Part shown: in pieces, positions 26,337-35,562 of the stretch
How positions within the stretch are numbered: the first letter of the stretch is position 1
How the letters are laid out: the number at the start of each line of letters is the position of its first letter
Source: Vibrio pelagius
Lineage (GTDB): Bacteria; Pseudomonadota; Gammaproteobacteria; Enterobacterales; Vibrionaceae
DNA length: 64,000 nt
Assembly (NCBI RefSeq): GCF_024347575.1
Contig: NZ_AP025503.1
Span: 868,001 to 932,000, forward strand
Reading direction: 5' to 3'
The notes under the pieces: generated by a model
Told to the model about the DNA's origin: nothing
The model's database searches: none
What the model saw: the letters and a program-made list of their open reading frames with translations, nothing else
Position numbers and translations under genes: made by a program

Positions 26337-27467
26337 ATGGCAATTAATGTAAACACTAACGTGTCTGCAATGACGGCTCAACGCTACCTAAATGGCGCAG
26401 CTGAAGGTACACAAAAATCAATGGAGCGCTTGTCTTCTGGCTATAAAATCAATAGCGCAAAAGACGATGCTGCAGGCCTACAAATCTCGAACCGCTTAAC
26501 GTCTCAAAGCCGCGGCCTAGACATGGCTGTGAAGAATGCGAACGACGGTATTTCTATTGCACAAACGGCTGAAGGTGCAATGAATGAGTCTACAAACATT
26601 CTGCAACGTATGCGTGACCTTTCTCTACAATCTGCAAACGGCTCAAACTCTAAGGCTGAGCGTGTTGCAATCCAAGAAGAAGTAACGGCGCTTAATGACG
26701 AGCTAAACCGTATCGCTGAAACAACATCTTTCGGTGGTAACAAGCTTCTAAACGGTACTTACGGTAGCCAATCTTTCCAAATCGGTGCAGATTCTGGTGA
26801 AGCGGTAATGTTATCAATGGGTAACATGCGTACTGACACTCAAGACATGGGTGGTAAGAGCTACACAGTTGAAGAAGGCAAAGACTCTTCTTGGACAGTA
26901 GCGGCAGGTTCTGATCTAACAATGAAGTACAAAGACAAGTTTGGTGAAGAGCAAGAAGTTAATATCTCTGCAAAAGCAGGTAACGATATTGAAGAGCTTG
27001 CGACTTACATTAACGGTCAAAGTGAAGACGTTAAAGCTTCTGTTGGTGAAGGCGGTAAACTACAACTGTTCGCAGCAAGCCAAAAAGTACAAGGTGACGT
27101 TGAGTTCGGTGGTAGCCTAGCGGGTGAGCTTGGTATTGGTGACGGTAAAGATGTGACGGTTAACGATATCGACGTGACTTCTGTAGCGGGCGCTAACGAA
27201 GCGGTATCTATCATTGATGGTGCGCTTAAGTCTGTAGACAGCCAACGTGCTTCTCTAGGTGCTTTCCAAAACCGTTTTGATCATGCAATCAGCAACTTAG
27301 ATAACATCAACGAGAACGTTAATGCATCTAAGAGCCGCATCAAAGATACTGATTACGCGAAAGAAACGACAGCTATGACCAAGTCTCAAATCCTGCAACA
27401 GGCGAGTACTTCAATCCTAGCTCAAGCGAAGCAATCTCCATCAGCAGCGCTAAGCTTATTGGGCTAA
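26337..27467 (+). CDS. Flagellin (sigma-28 class, third of three)
   Basis: Filament subunit of 376 residues with the same architecture as the second flagellin: [20 protein letters not shown] start, [21 protein letters not shown] in D1 and an [18 protein letters not shown] end. The central domains of the two differ mainly in the stretch after NMRTD. TAAAGGAG lies 8 bases before the ATG. After the stop a short AGCTTAC/GTAAGC stem without a T-run is seen, so some read-through into flaG is possible. Confidence 0.95.
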   Translation: MAINVNTNVSAMTAQRYLNGAAEGTQKSMERLSSGYKINSAKDDAAGLQISNRLTSQSRGLDMAVKNANDGISIAQTAEGAMNESTNILQRMRDLSLQSANGSNSKAERVAIQEEVTALNDELNRIAETTSFGGNKLLNGTYGSQSFQIGADSGEAVMLSMGNMRTDTQDMGGKSYTVEEGKDSSWTVAAGSDLTMKYKDKFGEEQEVNISAKAGNDIEELATYINGQSEDVKASVGEGGKLQLFAASQKVQGDVEFGGSLAGELGIGDGKDVTVNDIDVTSVAGANEAVSIIDGALKSVDSQRASLGAFQNRFDHAISNLDNINENVNASKSRIKDTDYAKETTAMTKSQILQQASTSILAQAKQSPSAALSLLG

Positions 27468-27549
27468 GCTTACTTAGTAAGCGGCAATAGAGGTCGACTT
27501 AGGTAGAGCTCTAATGCCACAGCTCATATGAGGTCGGAAGGAGAGTGTT

Positions 27550-27975
27550 ATGGAAATATCATCCAGCGCATCGAACGTCCAGCCTTATGGCTCACCTAAT
27601 GGCATTAAATTTGCATTCGATGAAGGTAGCAGTGCGCCAAGTGTTTCTAAACCGTTAGAAGTGGCACCCAAAGAGAAGGTAGAGAAATCGCAAGAGGATG
27701 CTACCGAAGCGGCGATTCAATTAGCTCAAGATAGACAAGAGCTGAATAAAGAAGAGCGCGTTAAAATGGTAGAGAAGATGAATGAGTTTATCTCTTCTAT
27801 CAACAAGGGTGTCGCCTTTAAAGTGGATGAAGAGTCGGGTAGAGATGTGGTGACCATATACGAAGCCACAACAGGCGATATTATTCGCCAAATACCTGAC
27901 GAAGAAATGCTTGAGATTTTAAGGCGCCTAGCGGCCCAAACCTCAAATAGCGGGCTATTGGAGGCGAAGGTTTAA
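27550..27975 (+). CDS. flaG: Flagellar protein FlaG
   Basis: Small cytoplasmic/filament-length-related protein found before fliD in polar flagellar loci. The 141-residue protein has a variable N-terminal half and a C-terminal FlaG domain (about 60-135) with VKMVEKMNEFISSINKGVAFKVDEESGRDVVTI and IIRQIPDEEMLEILRRLA, the family signature. A GGAAGGAG site precedes the ATG. First gene of flaG-fliD-flaI-fliS; no clear promoter motif seen in the 82 bases upstream. Confidence 0.93.
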   Translation: MEISSSASNVQPYGSPNGIKFAFDEGSSAPSVSKPLEVAPKEKVEKSQEDATEAAIQLAQDRQELNKEERVKMVEKMNEFISSINKGVAFKVDEESGRDVVTIYEATTGDIIRQIPDEEMLEILRRLAAQTSNSGLLEAKV

Positions 27976-27997
27976 GTCGTATTATTGAGGTGATTTA

Positions 27998-30025
27998 ATG
28001 AGTTTAGGCCCACTTGGGATGTCGTCTGGCATGGATATCAACTCCATGGTCAGCAAAATTGTCGATGCGGAGCGCATACCTAAGCAGCAACGTATCGACA
28101 ATGAAAGAACGCGAATCGATTCCAGCATTAGTGCCTATGGAAGACTCAGAGAATCGCTTGATTCGATGAAGAACTTAATGACGAACTTTCGTCAGGAAAA
28201 AGCTTTCGCTGTGAGAACAGTTGAAAGTACCGATGACGGAGTTGTGTCTGCAACCGCGACAACGGATGCAATTGCAGGCAAATATGCCATCGATGTGTTG
28301 CAGCTTGCCCAAAGTCACAAAGTGGCTTCTGATGTTCTATCGGAAGACATGAAGTTTGGCCCAGGTAAGCTGCAGGTTTCGCTTGGTGAGAAGAGCTTTG
28401 ATGTACAGGTCGGTGAGCGTTCGAAACTTATCGACGTTGTACGAGGCATCAATGGTGCAAGCAATAACCCAGGTGTTCGTGCCTCGGTCATTAATGACGT
28501 TGAGGGGCCTCGCCTTATCGTCGCGTCAAACCTATCTGGCGCAGAACAACAGATTAGCATCAATGTTGATGCTTCATCGGATAACCCCCTCAAAAAACTT
28601 GAATACAAAACTCTTGAAGAGCGTGTAAAAGCCTTAGAATCGGCACGCCTAGCCGCTCAAGAGATCCTCTCAGTGCCTGCTCCAGGGCAAGATGTTGCCC
28701 CTATAGAAGCGGCAACCGAAACACCACAAGAGGTGGATGCTGCAGGCAATCCTGTGCCACAGGAGGCGTCTGAAGCTGAAAGCCTACCGCTTGATTCAGA
28801 ACTCGCTCAAGATCCAAGCAGCCAAACTTTTGGAGAGGCAGCCGCGGCAGCTGGTCAAGCCGCGATAGATGCAGCGAAGGCATCGGCTTCTGTTATGCCA
28901 GAAGACAACATTCCAGGTTGGACCGAGACGGCATCAGGCACATTATTAGATTCTTATTACACACCAGAACTCGAACTGGATGAGAAAGCCATCGAGAAGG
29001 CGCCAGATGTGCCGGGGTGGAGCAACACCGCGTCGGGTACACTGACGGACTCTTACGTAACACCGAAAGAAGCTCAGCAAAAGCTTGAGGCTGAACAAGC
29101 TCGTATTGAAGAGAAAACCACTCAAGAAAAAGCCGTACTCGCAGAGCGTGTTGCCAAGGGTGAGATTACTGAGCAACAAGCCAAAGATATTGAACGCTCA
29201 AAACTTTCTCCAGAAGAGCGAGAGCACCTAGAAAAAATCGATAAAGCTCAAGCAGATTTAGAGAAAGCGCAGCAATCTTTTGATACTTACAGTGGTATGA
29301 CTGAAGTTCAAGCGGGACAAGACTCTATGGTTGTACTCGATGGTGTAGCCCAGCTTTCGAGTAACAATAATGTGATTGAAGATGCGATTGAAGGTATTGA
29401 TATCACGGTCAAAGGCAAAACACCGAAAGATAAACCCCCTGCGGAGATCGGGGTTGAGTATGACCGAGGTAGCGTACGTCGAGATATTGAAGCTTTTGTG
29501 GCGTCATACAATCAGTTTTATCAAGTTTCAAAAAGCTTATCAGGTGTCGATCCGACCACGGGTCAAAAAGGACCACTGGCCGGTGATAGTACCGTGAGAA
29601 ATGCAGACTCGCGTTTGAAAAGTGTATTTTCAACTAGCATCAAAGGTGCACCACCAGACATCAGATCCCTAACTGAATTTGGTATTACAACAACCCGTCA
29701 AGGTACGCTTGAAATCAATTACGATATGTTGGATCGCCAGTTGAACAACAATTTCGACAAGTTGGGAGACTTCTTTGGCGGTAACAATGGCTTTGCTAAG
29801 AAGGTTGAAGATGCCATTCAAGGTATTACGGGTGTAACTGGTTCAATTCGAACACGTGAGCGAAGCCTAGTTGAACAGAATTATCGATTAGCGGATGATC
29901 AGGCGGCACTTGATCGCCGCATGGACGGATTAGAAAGCCGCACTCACTCTCGCTTTACTGCGATGCAAGAAGCAACTGGTAAAATGCAGTCCCAACTGGG
30001 CAGCATGATGAACGCGTTAGGTTAA
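27998..30025 (+). CDS. fliD: Flagellar filament cap FliD (HAP2)
   Basis: Cap at the filament tip that folds incoming flagellin. The 675-residue protein has an N-terminal FliD_N domain (GMDINSMVSKIVDAERIPKQQ) and a C-terminal FliD_C domain with IEAFVASYNQFYQVSKSLSG and the terminal coiled coil. Between them is a long acidic, Ala/Glu-rich insert (about residues 225-440) with charged helices and a duplicated 19-residue motif at 305-323 and 338-356. The insert explains why the protein is longer than enterobacterial FliD. It is followed by flaI after 3 bases. Confidence 0.94.
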   Translation: MSLGPLGMSSGMDINSMVSKIVDAERIPKQQRIDNERTRIDSSISAYGRLRESLDSMKNLMTNFRQEKAFAVRTVESTDDGVVSATATTDAIAGKYAIDVLQLAQSHKVASDVLSEDMKFGPGKLQVSLGEKSFDVQVGERSKLIDVVRGINGASNNPGVRASVINDVEGPRLIVASNLSGAEQQISINVDASSDNPLKKLEYKTLEERVKALESARLAAQEILSVPAPGQDVAPIEAATETPQEVDAAGNPVPQEASEAESLPLDSELAQDPSSQTFGEAAAAAGQAAIDAAKASASVMPEDNIPGWTETASGTLLDSYYTPELELDEKAIEKAPDVPGWSNTASGTLTDSYVTPKEAQQKLEAEQARIEEKTTQEKAVLAERVAKGEITEQQAKDIERSKLSPEEREHLEKIDKAQADLEKAQQSFDTYSGMTEVQAGQDSMVVLDGVAQLSSNNNVIEDAIEGIDITVKGKTPKDKPPAEIGVEYDRGSVRRDIEAFVASYNQFYQVSKSLSGVDPTTGQKGPLAGDSTVRNADSRLKSVFSTSIKGAPPDIRSLTEFGITTTRQGTLEINYDMLDRQLNNNFDKLGDFFGGNNGFAKKVEDAIQGITGVTGSIRTRERSLVEQNYRLADDQAALDRRMDGLESRTHSRFTAMQEATGKMQSQLGSMMNALG

Positions 30026-30028
30026 TAG

Positions 30029-30334
30029 ATGAAGGACGAACTTCAGAAGCTTTGTGAACTAGATCAACAAATTATGGCTAAGTTCGAAATAAGTGAAATT
30101 AATACTGAAGAAATAATGGCGCTTGTCGATAACAGGGAACAGTTGCTGAAAAACGTGCTTCATTTATTGGATTCACACCCCGACGTTAAGCAAAGCTCCG
30201 AGTGGTATAATGCCATTACGAGGACAAGAAAATTGGTTGAGCTGATGCAAGCGGAAACGACACGAGTCGGCAAAGACTTACAGAAGTACCGTCACGGTAA
30301 CAAGTCAGTTCAACAGTATAAAAAGTTTTTATAG
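30029..30334 (+). CDS. flaI: FliT-like flagellar chaperone FlaI
   Basis: A small helical protein of 101 residues between fliD and fliS, the place of FliT-type chaperones, called FlaI in vibrios. It is mostly two amphipathic helices (about 1-50 and 58-92) with a basic tail (KYRHGNKSVQQYKKFL). There is no signal peptide. The start overlaps the fliD end region by spacing of 3 bases, so it is translationally linked. The FliD-chaperone role is inferred from position and size. Confidence 0.85.
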   Translation: MKDELQKLCELDQQIMAKFEISEINTEEIMALVDNREQLLKNVLHLLDSHPDVKQSSEWYNAITRTRKLVELMQAETTRVGKDLQKYRHGNKSVQQYKKFL

Positions 30335-30346
30335 AAGAGGTTTACT

Positions 30347-30757
30347 ATGCGCGGTTCTTTACAGGCATATAAAAAGGTATCAGTGGATAGTCAGCTTACT
30401 GCTGCCTCACCCCATAAAATTGTTCAAATGTTGATGGCAGGTGCTATCGAGCGTCTTATTCAAGGTAAGGCTGCGATGCAAGCAGGGAATATTCCTGTTA
30501 AGGGTGAGCGTCTGGGTAAAGCGTTAGATATCATTATTAGCCTTCGTAGTTGTCTTTCAATGGACGATGGTGGTGATATCGCAAAAAACCTAGATCAACT
30601 TTATGAGTTTATGATCACGCAAATTTCTGCAGCGAATCACAAAAATGACCCTCAACCTATTGATGATGTGATTGATATTATCCGTGAGATTAAGAGTGCT
30701 TGGGACCAGATCCCGAATGAATATCACAATTTAACCTCTGCTGAGGTGGGTATTTAG
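30347..30757 (+). CDS. fliS: Flagellin export chaperone FliS
   Basis: Cytoplasmic chaperone that binds the C-terminus of flagellin and prevents early polymerisation. The 136-residue four-helix protein has the hallmark start YKKVSVDSQLTAASPHKIVQMLMAGAIERL and the SLRSCLSMDDGGDIAKNLDQLYEFM segment. AAGAGG precedes the ATG. It is the last gene of the unit, with a strong terminator 80 bases on. Confidence 0.96.
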   Translation: MRGSLQAYKKVSVDSQLTAASPHKIVQMLMAGAIERLIQGKAAMQAGNIPVKGERLGKALDIIISLRSCLSMDDGGDIAKNLDQLYEFMITQISAANHKNDPQPIDDVIDIIREIKSAWDQIPNEYHNLTSAEVGI

Positions 30758-30833
30758 AGAAAACTCAAAGTTCTAACCGATCTCACATGAGTTAATTGGT
30801 TGGTTGCCTTATTTTTTTAATCAAATAAAATAG

Positions 30834-30862
30834 AAGCCATTAGATAGCCTAATGGCTTTTTT
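30834..30862 (+). terminator. Terminator after fliS
   Basis: Perfect 10-bp stem AAGCCATTAG (30834-30843) / CTAATGGCTT (30849-30858), 5-base loop, then a T-run. Confidence 0.92.
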
Positions 30863-30983
30863 CGTTGCTGATTTTCATAATTTGTCTATCGTTAATCTTA
30901 TCAATGATACTTTTTCTGTTTTATAGATTACGTTGCTAATGTTTTCCGCATCACACCAATAATAAAGGCAATACATCCTACTT

Positions 30984-32450
30984 ATGCAAGGTTTGTCAAA
31001 ACTGCTTGTCGTAGACGATAATGCTCAAGAGCGTCACAATTTAAGCACCATATTAGAGTTTGTAGGAGAGGGCTGCGAAGTTGTCAGCTCTGAACAAGCA
31101 CATAAAGTCGACTGGTCTCAACAGTGGGCTGGGTGCATTATTGGCTCCATTAAAGGTAACGGCTTCACTTCTTTACTCAATCAACAGCTGCTCAAGGCTA
31201 ACCATATCCCTTTGTTAGTGATGGGTAAGCATAACTATTCTGTGGATGAGTTAACCAACTATGTGGGTGAGCTAGAACTGCCGCTCAATTACCCGCAACT
31301 GAGTGATGCATTGAGGCATTGCAAAGACTTTTTAGGTCGCAAAGGCGTTAATGTCGTCTCATCTGCACGCAAAAATACTCTGTTTCGTAGCCTAGTCGGT
31401 CAAAGCTCAGGCATTCAAGAGGTCCGTCACCTCATCGAGCAAGTCTCTGCTACTGAAGCTAACGTGTTGATTCTAGGTGAGTCAGGTACAGGCAAAGAAG
31501 TTGTAGCTCGTAACATTCACTACCATTCAAAACGCCGTGGTGGACCTTTCGTACCTGTTAACTGTGGTGCCATTCCTCCGGACCTGTTAGAAAGCGAACT
31601 CTTTGGTCATGAAAAAGGGGCCTTTACCGGTGCGATCACTGCACGTAAAGGTCGCTTTGAACTGGCGGAAGGTGGAACTTTATTCCTCGATGAAGTTGGC
31701 GATATGCCGATGGCAATGCAGGTAAAACTGCTACGTGTACTGCAAGAGCGTTGTTTTGAGCGTGTCGGCGGTAATGCAACATTGCAAGCTAACGTTCGTG
31801 TGATTGCAGCAACACACCGCAATCTGGAGAGCATGATTGATGAAGAAGCGTTCCGCGAGGATCTTTACTACCGATTAAACGTGTTCCCAATCGAGATGCC
31901 AGCACTGCAAGAGCGTAAAGAGGATATACCGCTATTACTGCAAGAGCTGATGACACGTATGGAAGCGGAAGGCAGTATGCCGATCTGTTTTACTCCGCGT
32001 GCTGTTAACTCTTTAATGGAGCATGACTGGCCAGGCAACGTCCGTGAATTGGCGAATCTGGTTGAACGTATGGTTATTCTGTATCCAAACAGCTTGGTTG
32101 ATGTAAACCATCTACCTACCAAGTATCGCTATAGTGATATCCCTGAATTCCAGCCAGAGTTTAATAGCTTTGTGTCGGAAGAAGAGCAAGAGCGCGACGC
32201 ACTAGCGGATATATTCTCTGAAGACTTCAGTTTTGATCAACAAGATGATCTCAATGATAACGCCAATGCTCCACAAGAACTGCCACCAGAAGGCGTAAAC
32301 TTAAAAGAGCTGCTGGCTGATTTAGAAGTGAATATGATCAACCAAGCTTTGGAAGCACAAGGTGGTGTGGTTGCTCGTGCGGCAGACATGTTGGGTATGC
32401 GACGTACAACCCTTGTAGAGAAAATGCGCAAATACAATTTGCAGCGATAA
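30984..32450 (+). CDS. flrA: Sigma-54 flagellar master regulator FlrA
   Basis: Top-level activator of the polar flagellar cascade; works with sigma-54 at class II promoters. The 488-residue protein has an N-terminal FleQ-type receiver-like domain, a AAA+ domain with Walker A GESGTGKE (165-172) and the sigma-54-contacting GAFTGA loop (212-217), and a C-terminal Fis-type helix-turn-helix ([19 protein letters not shown]). The receiver-like domain keeps VVDD near the start but has GCIIGSIKG where an Asp phosphoacceptor would be, so phosphorylation is not expected; cyclic-di-GMP control is known for the family. It is separated from fliS by a terminator and a 226-base gap that should hold its own promoter. 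Confidence 0.96.
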   Translation: MQGLSKLLVVDDNAQERHNLSTILEFVGEGCEVVSSEQAHKVDWSQQWAGCIIGSIKGNGFTSLLNQQLLKANHIPLLVMGKHNYSVDELTNYVGELELPLNYPQLSDALRHCKDFLGRKGVNVVSSARKNTLFRSLVGQSSGIQEVRHLIEQVSATEANVLILGESGTGKEVVARNIHYHSKRRGGPFVPVNCGAIPPDLLESELFGHEKGAFTGAITARKGRFELAEGGTLFLDEVGDMPMAMQVKLLRVLQERCFERVGGNATLQANVRVIAATHRNLESMIDEEAFREDLYYRLNVFPIEMPALQERKEDIPLLLQELMTRMEAEGSMPICFTPRAVNSLMEHDWPGNVRELANLVERMVILYPNSLVDVNHLPTKYRYSDIPEFQPEFNSFVSEEEQERDALADIFSEDFSFDQQDDLNDNANAPQELPPEGVNLKELLADLEVNMINQALEAQGGVVARAADMLGMRRTTLVEKMRKYNLQR

Positions 32451-32546
32451 ATCGGACTGAGGATGGTAGCTCATACACAACTCTGATCTACCTTTTAATC
32501 AGAGATAGTCGAGTTGTTGACGGCTTAACTATGTGATAAATATAGC

Positions 32547-32583
32547 GAATAGCCTGATGTGTGTGGTGCATGTCAGGCTATTC
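32547..32583. promoter_or_regulatory. 11-bp inverted repeat over the flrBC control region
   Basis: GAATAGCCTGA (32547-32557) and TCAGGCTATTC (32573-32583) are perfect inverse copies 15 bases apart, directly before the flrB ribosome site. Inside lies TGGTGCATGTCAGGCT (32564-32579), which has sigma-54 GG-N10-GC spacing but a poor -12 half. It could be a FlrA-dependent promoter overlapped by an operator, or a hairpin at the end of the flrA transcript without a T-run. Confidence 0.45.
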
Positions 32584-32607
32584 TAGTATTTGAGGCCAAT
32601 TTTTTAT

Positions 32608-33651
32608 ATGCACGCATCCGACCAACCAGAAAACCAATCACACTTAGACTCTGTTGAGCAGCAAGTTGAGCGATACAAGCAAGTACTCGATGTGATGCCT
32701 GCTGGCGTTATCTTGTTGGATACTCAAGGTGAAGTGAGAGAAGCCAACCCAGAAGCCCACCGTATATTAGGTGTCGAGCTGGTGGGAGAAAAGTGGTTCT
32801 CAGTGATCCAGAGTGCATTTGATCCCAAAGATGATGACGGCCATGAAATCTCACTGAAAAATGGTCGCAAAGTGCGTTTGGCGATCTCTGCATCAACTAC
32901 TGGTCAATTGATCTTAATTACCGATCTGACAGAAACTCGACTGCTTCAATCTCGAGTGAGTGATCTTCAAAGGCTCTCTTCATTGGGAAGAATGGTTGCT
33001 TCGTTGGCGCACCAAGTTCGTACTCCTTTATCCAGTGCGATGCTTTATGCCTCCAACTTAGCTGCGCCAAACTTGCCTCCTGCCACAAAAACGCGCTTTC
33101 AAACTAAGCTTATGGATAGACTGCATGATCTAGAGAAGCAGGTTAATGATATGCTGTTGTTCGCTAAAGGCGGCGATAACAAAGTCGTGAAGCCATTTAC
33201 GGTCTCGGAATTGATTGCGGAATATCAACCGATGGTCGAGACGGCACTTAAGACCAACAACATCGATTATTGCCAAGAAGTTGAAGGTGAAGATACGCAA
33301 ATGTTTGGCAATGCTAACGCCATCGCTTCTGCGCTAAGTAACTTGGTACTCAATGCCGTACAGATTGCGGGTAAAGAGTCACAAGTTGACGTATTTTTCC
33401 GACCAGTGAATGGTGAGCTTAAAATATCGGTACAGGATAGTGGTCCTGGTGTGCCGAAAGAGCTGCAAGGGAAAATCATGGAGCCGTTTTTTACCACTCG
33501 CTCTCAAGGTACTGGCCTTGGTCTAGCCGTGGTGCAGATGGTGTGCCGCGCTCACGAAGGGCGATTAGAATTAATATCAGAAGAGGGCGATGGCGCATGC
33601 TTTACCATGTGTCTGCCATTGGAACGCCCTTCTACTGCTGAAAGTATTTAA
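32608..33651 (+). CDS. flrB: Sensor histidine kinase FlrB
   Basis: Kinase that phosphorylates FlrC to switch on the hook-basal-body genes. The 347-residue protein has a PAS-like N-terminal domain (about 20-105, DVMPAGVILLDTQGEVREANPEA), a HisKA domain with the phospho-accepting His in SLAHQVRTPLSSA, and a HATPase domain with N, G1 (DSGPGVP) and G2 (GTGLGLAV) boxes. There is no membrane segment, so it senses an internal cue. ATG 32608 is preferred over an upstream TTG because GAGG lies 12 bases before it. flrC follows after 29 bases. Confidence 0.95.
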   Translation: MHASDQPENQSHLDSVEQQVERYKQVLDVMPAGVILLDTQGEVREANPEAHRILGVELVGEKWFSVIQSAFDPKDDDGHEISLKNGRKVRLAISASTTGQLILITDLTETRLLQSRVSDLQRLSSLGRMVASLAHQVRTPLSSAMLYASNLAAPNLPPATKTRFQTKLMDRLHDLEKQVNDMLLFAKGGDNKVVKPFTVSELIAEYQPMVETALKTNNIDYCQEVEGEDTQMFGNANAIASALSNLVLNAVQIAGKESQVDVFFRPVNGELKISVQDSGPGVPKELQGKIMEPFFTTRSQGTGLGLAVVQMVCRAHEGRLELISEEGDGACFTMCLPLERPSTAESI

Positions 33652-33680
33652 GTTTTAACCGAATTTACACGGAGAATCAC

Positions 33681-35090
33681 ATGGCTCAAAGCAAAGTGTT
33701 AATCGTAGAAGACGATGAAGGTCTACGTGAAGCCTTGGTCGATACGCTCGCGCTCGCTGGCTACGAATGGCTAGAAGCGGACTGCGCGGAAGATGCTCTG
33801 GTCAAGTTAAAGTCTAACTCCGTTGATATCGTGGTATCCGATGTTCAGATGGCGGGAATGGGTGGATTAGCTCTGCTTAGAAACATCAAGCAAAACTGGC
33901 CAAATCTACCCGTGCTATTGATGACTGCCTACGCCAACATTGAAGATGCCGTTGCAGCGATGAAAGAAGGCGCGATCGATTACATGGCTAAGCCATTTGC
34001 GCCAGAAGTGCTGTTGAATATGGTGAGTCGCTACGCACCGGTTAAGTCGGAAGACAACGGCGATGCGGTGGTGGCTGACGAAAAGAGCCTTAAGCTGATA
34101 ATGTTGGCCGACAAAGTGGCCAAAACTGACGCAAACGTGATGGTACTTGGGCCGAGCGGTTCAGGTAAAGAGGTGATGTCACGATACATCCATAACGCCT
34201 CTAACCGTAAAGATGGCCCATTCGTTGCGATCAACTGTGCAGCTATTCCTGACAACATGCTTGAAGCAACCCTGTTTGGTTATGAAAAAGGGGCCTTTAC
34301 GGGAGCAATCCAAGCGTGTCCAGGTAAGTTTGAACAAGCACAGGGTGGTACAATCTTGCTCGATGAGATCAGTGAGATGGATCTTAATCTTCAGGCGAAG
34401 CTATTACGTGTACTGCAAGAGCGCGAGGTAGAGCGCCTTGGTAGTCGCAAGAGCATCAAACTCGATGTGCGTGTGTTGGCAACCAGTAACCGTGATCTGA
34501 AACAGTATGTCTCGGAAGGTAATTTTCGCGAAGACCTGTATTACCGACTTAATGTATTTCCTATCTCTTGGCCACCACTGTGTGAACGCAAGGGAGATAT
34601 TGAGCCACTTGCTAAGCACCTTATTGAGCGTCACTGCACCAAGCTTGGGATGCCTGTACCGACGATTTCCGCTGAAGCTGTCGGTAAGCTAATCCACTAC
34701 CCTTGGCCTGGCAACGTTCGAGAATTAGATAATGTAGTGCAACGTGCGTTAATATTAAGCGAACAATCGAACATCACTGGAGAGCATATTTTGCTTGAAG
34801 GTGTCGATTGGCAAGATGCTAGCAGTCTGCAGCAGATTGTTGAAGGTAATGACGTCGCAACTCCTGAAGTTAAGCCTATTGCGGAAGTTAACCCCGTCAC
34901 TAAAGTCTCTTCCGCCAGCGAAGGTCTAGGGAATGAGCTTCGTGATCAAGAGTACGCTATCATTCTCGAGACATTGATTGCTTGTAATGGTCGTCGTAAA
35001 GATATGGCTGAAAAACTGGGTATTAGCCCTCGTACACTTCGCTATAAATTGGCGAAAATGCGCGATGCTGGGATAGATATCCCAAACTAA
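33681..35090 (+). CDS. flrC: Sigma-54 response regulator FlrC
   Basis: NtrC-family activator of class III flagellar genes. The 469-residue protein has a receiver domain with EDD and the phosphoacceptor Asp54 (VVSDVQMAG), a AAA+ domain with a Walker A GPSGSGKE (slightly degenerate), GAFTGA (204-209), and a C-terminal Fis-type helix-turn-helix (MAEKLGISPRTLRYKLAKM). A 50-residue low-complexity linker joins the last two. It is paired with flrB. The sigma-54 promoters at 11363, 14513, 19194 and 22598 are its likely targets. Confidence 0.96.
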   Translation: MAQSKVLIVEDDEGLREALVDTLALAGYEWLEADCAEDALVKLKSNSVDIVVSDVQMAGMGGLALLRNIKQNWPNLPVLLMTAYANIEDAVAAMKEGAIDYMAKPFAPEVLLNMVSRYAPVKSEDNGDAVVADEKSLKLIMLADKVAKTDANVMVLGPSGSGKEVMSRYIHNASNRKDGPFVAINCAAIPDNMLEATLFGYEKGAFTGAIQACPGKFEQAQGGTILLDEISEMDLNLQAKLLRVLQEREVERLGSRKSIKLDVRVLATSNRDLKQYVSEGNFREDLYYRLNVFPISWPPLCERKGDIEPLAKHLIERHCTKLGMPVPTISAEAVGKLIHYPWPGNVRELDNVVQRALILSEQSNITGEHILLEGVDWQDASSLQQIVEGNDVATPEVKPIAEVNPVTKVSSASEGLGNELRDQEYAIILETLIACNGRRKDMAEKLGISPRTLRYKLAKMRDAGIDIPN

Positions 35091-35165
35091 ATACGAGTAA
35101 TCCTGCATTGATTGTGGACATAGAGTACGATAGCTAATCACTCTACCACTGTCTTTTATCAGCAG

Positions 35166-35181
35166 TGGCACATTAATTGCT
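35166..35181 (+). promoter_or_regulatory. Sigma-54 promoter of fliE operon
   Basis: TGGCACATTAATTGCT is a full consensus match, 53 bases before the fliE ATG. FlrA is the expected activator, by analogy with class II genes of other vibrios. Confidence 0.92.
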
Positions 35182-35234
35182 CAATCAATAGTAAAGCGAC
35201 AAAGAAAGTCATAATTTTGACTCTGAGGTAGTAA

Positions 35235-35546
35235 ATGAGAATAGATGGTTTACAAGGCGAGATGCAGGCAATGATGGTCGAAGCTGCAAATACGCGTCCG
35301 GCAGCGACTGGACAAACGGTTGGTGCGGATTTCGGCAATATGTTGACGCAAGCCATCAATAACGTGAACTCGTTACAGAAAACCTCAGGAGATCTTCAAA
35401 CGCGTTTTGACAGCGGTGATGAGAGTGTCTCTCTCTCCGACGTAATGATTGCTCGAAATAAATCTAGTGTGGCTTTTGAAGCGACGATTCAGATCAGAAA
35501 CAAACTGGTTGAGTCGTATAAAGAGCTGATGAATATGCCGGTATAG
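35235..35546 (+). CDS. fliE: MS ring-rod junction protein FliE
   Basis: Joins the MS ring to the proximal rod and gates rod export. The 103-residue protein has the family C-terminal half: FGNMLTQAINNVNSLQKTSG, SLSDVMIARNKSSVAFEATIQIRNKLVESYKELMNMPV. First gene of fliEFG(HIJ), behind a consensus sigma-54 promoter. Confidence 0.96.
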   Translation: MRIDGLQGEMQAMMVEAANTRPAATGQTVGADFGNMLTQAINNVNSLQKTSGDLQTRFDSGDESVSLSDVMIARNKSSVAFEATIQIRNKLVESYKELMNMPV

Positions 35547-35562
35547 TGTTAGGTAGTAGATA

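Noticed and set aside
27467..27482. AGCTTAC/GTAAGC stem after the third flagellin as terminator
   Set aside because: Short stem and no T-run; read-through into flaG is more likely.
30984..31340. FlrA receiver-like domain as a true phosphorylated receiver
   Set aside because: No Asp at the phosphoacceptor position; this is the known FleQ/FlrA type of degenerate domain.
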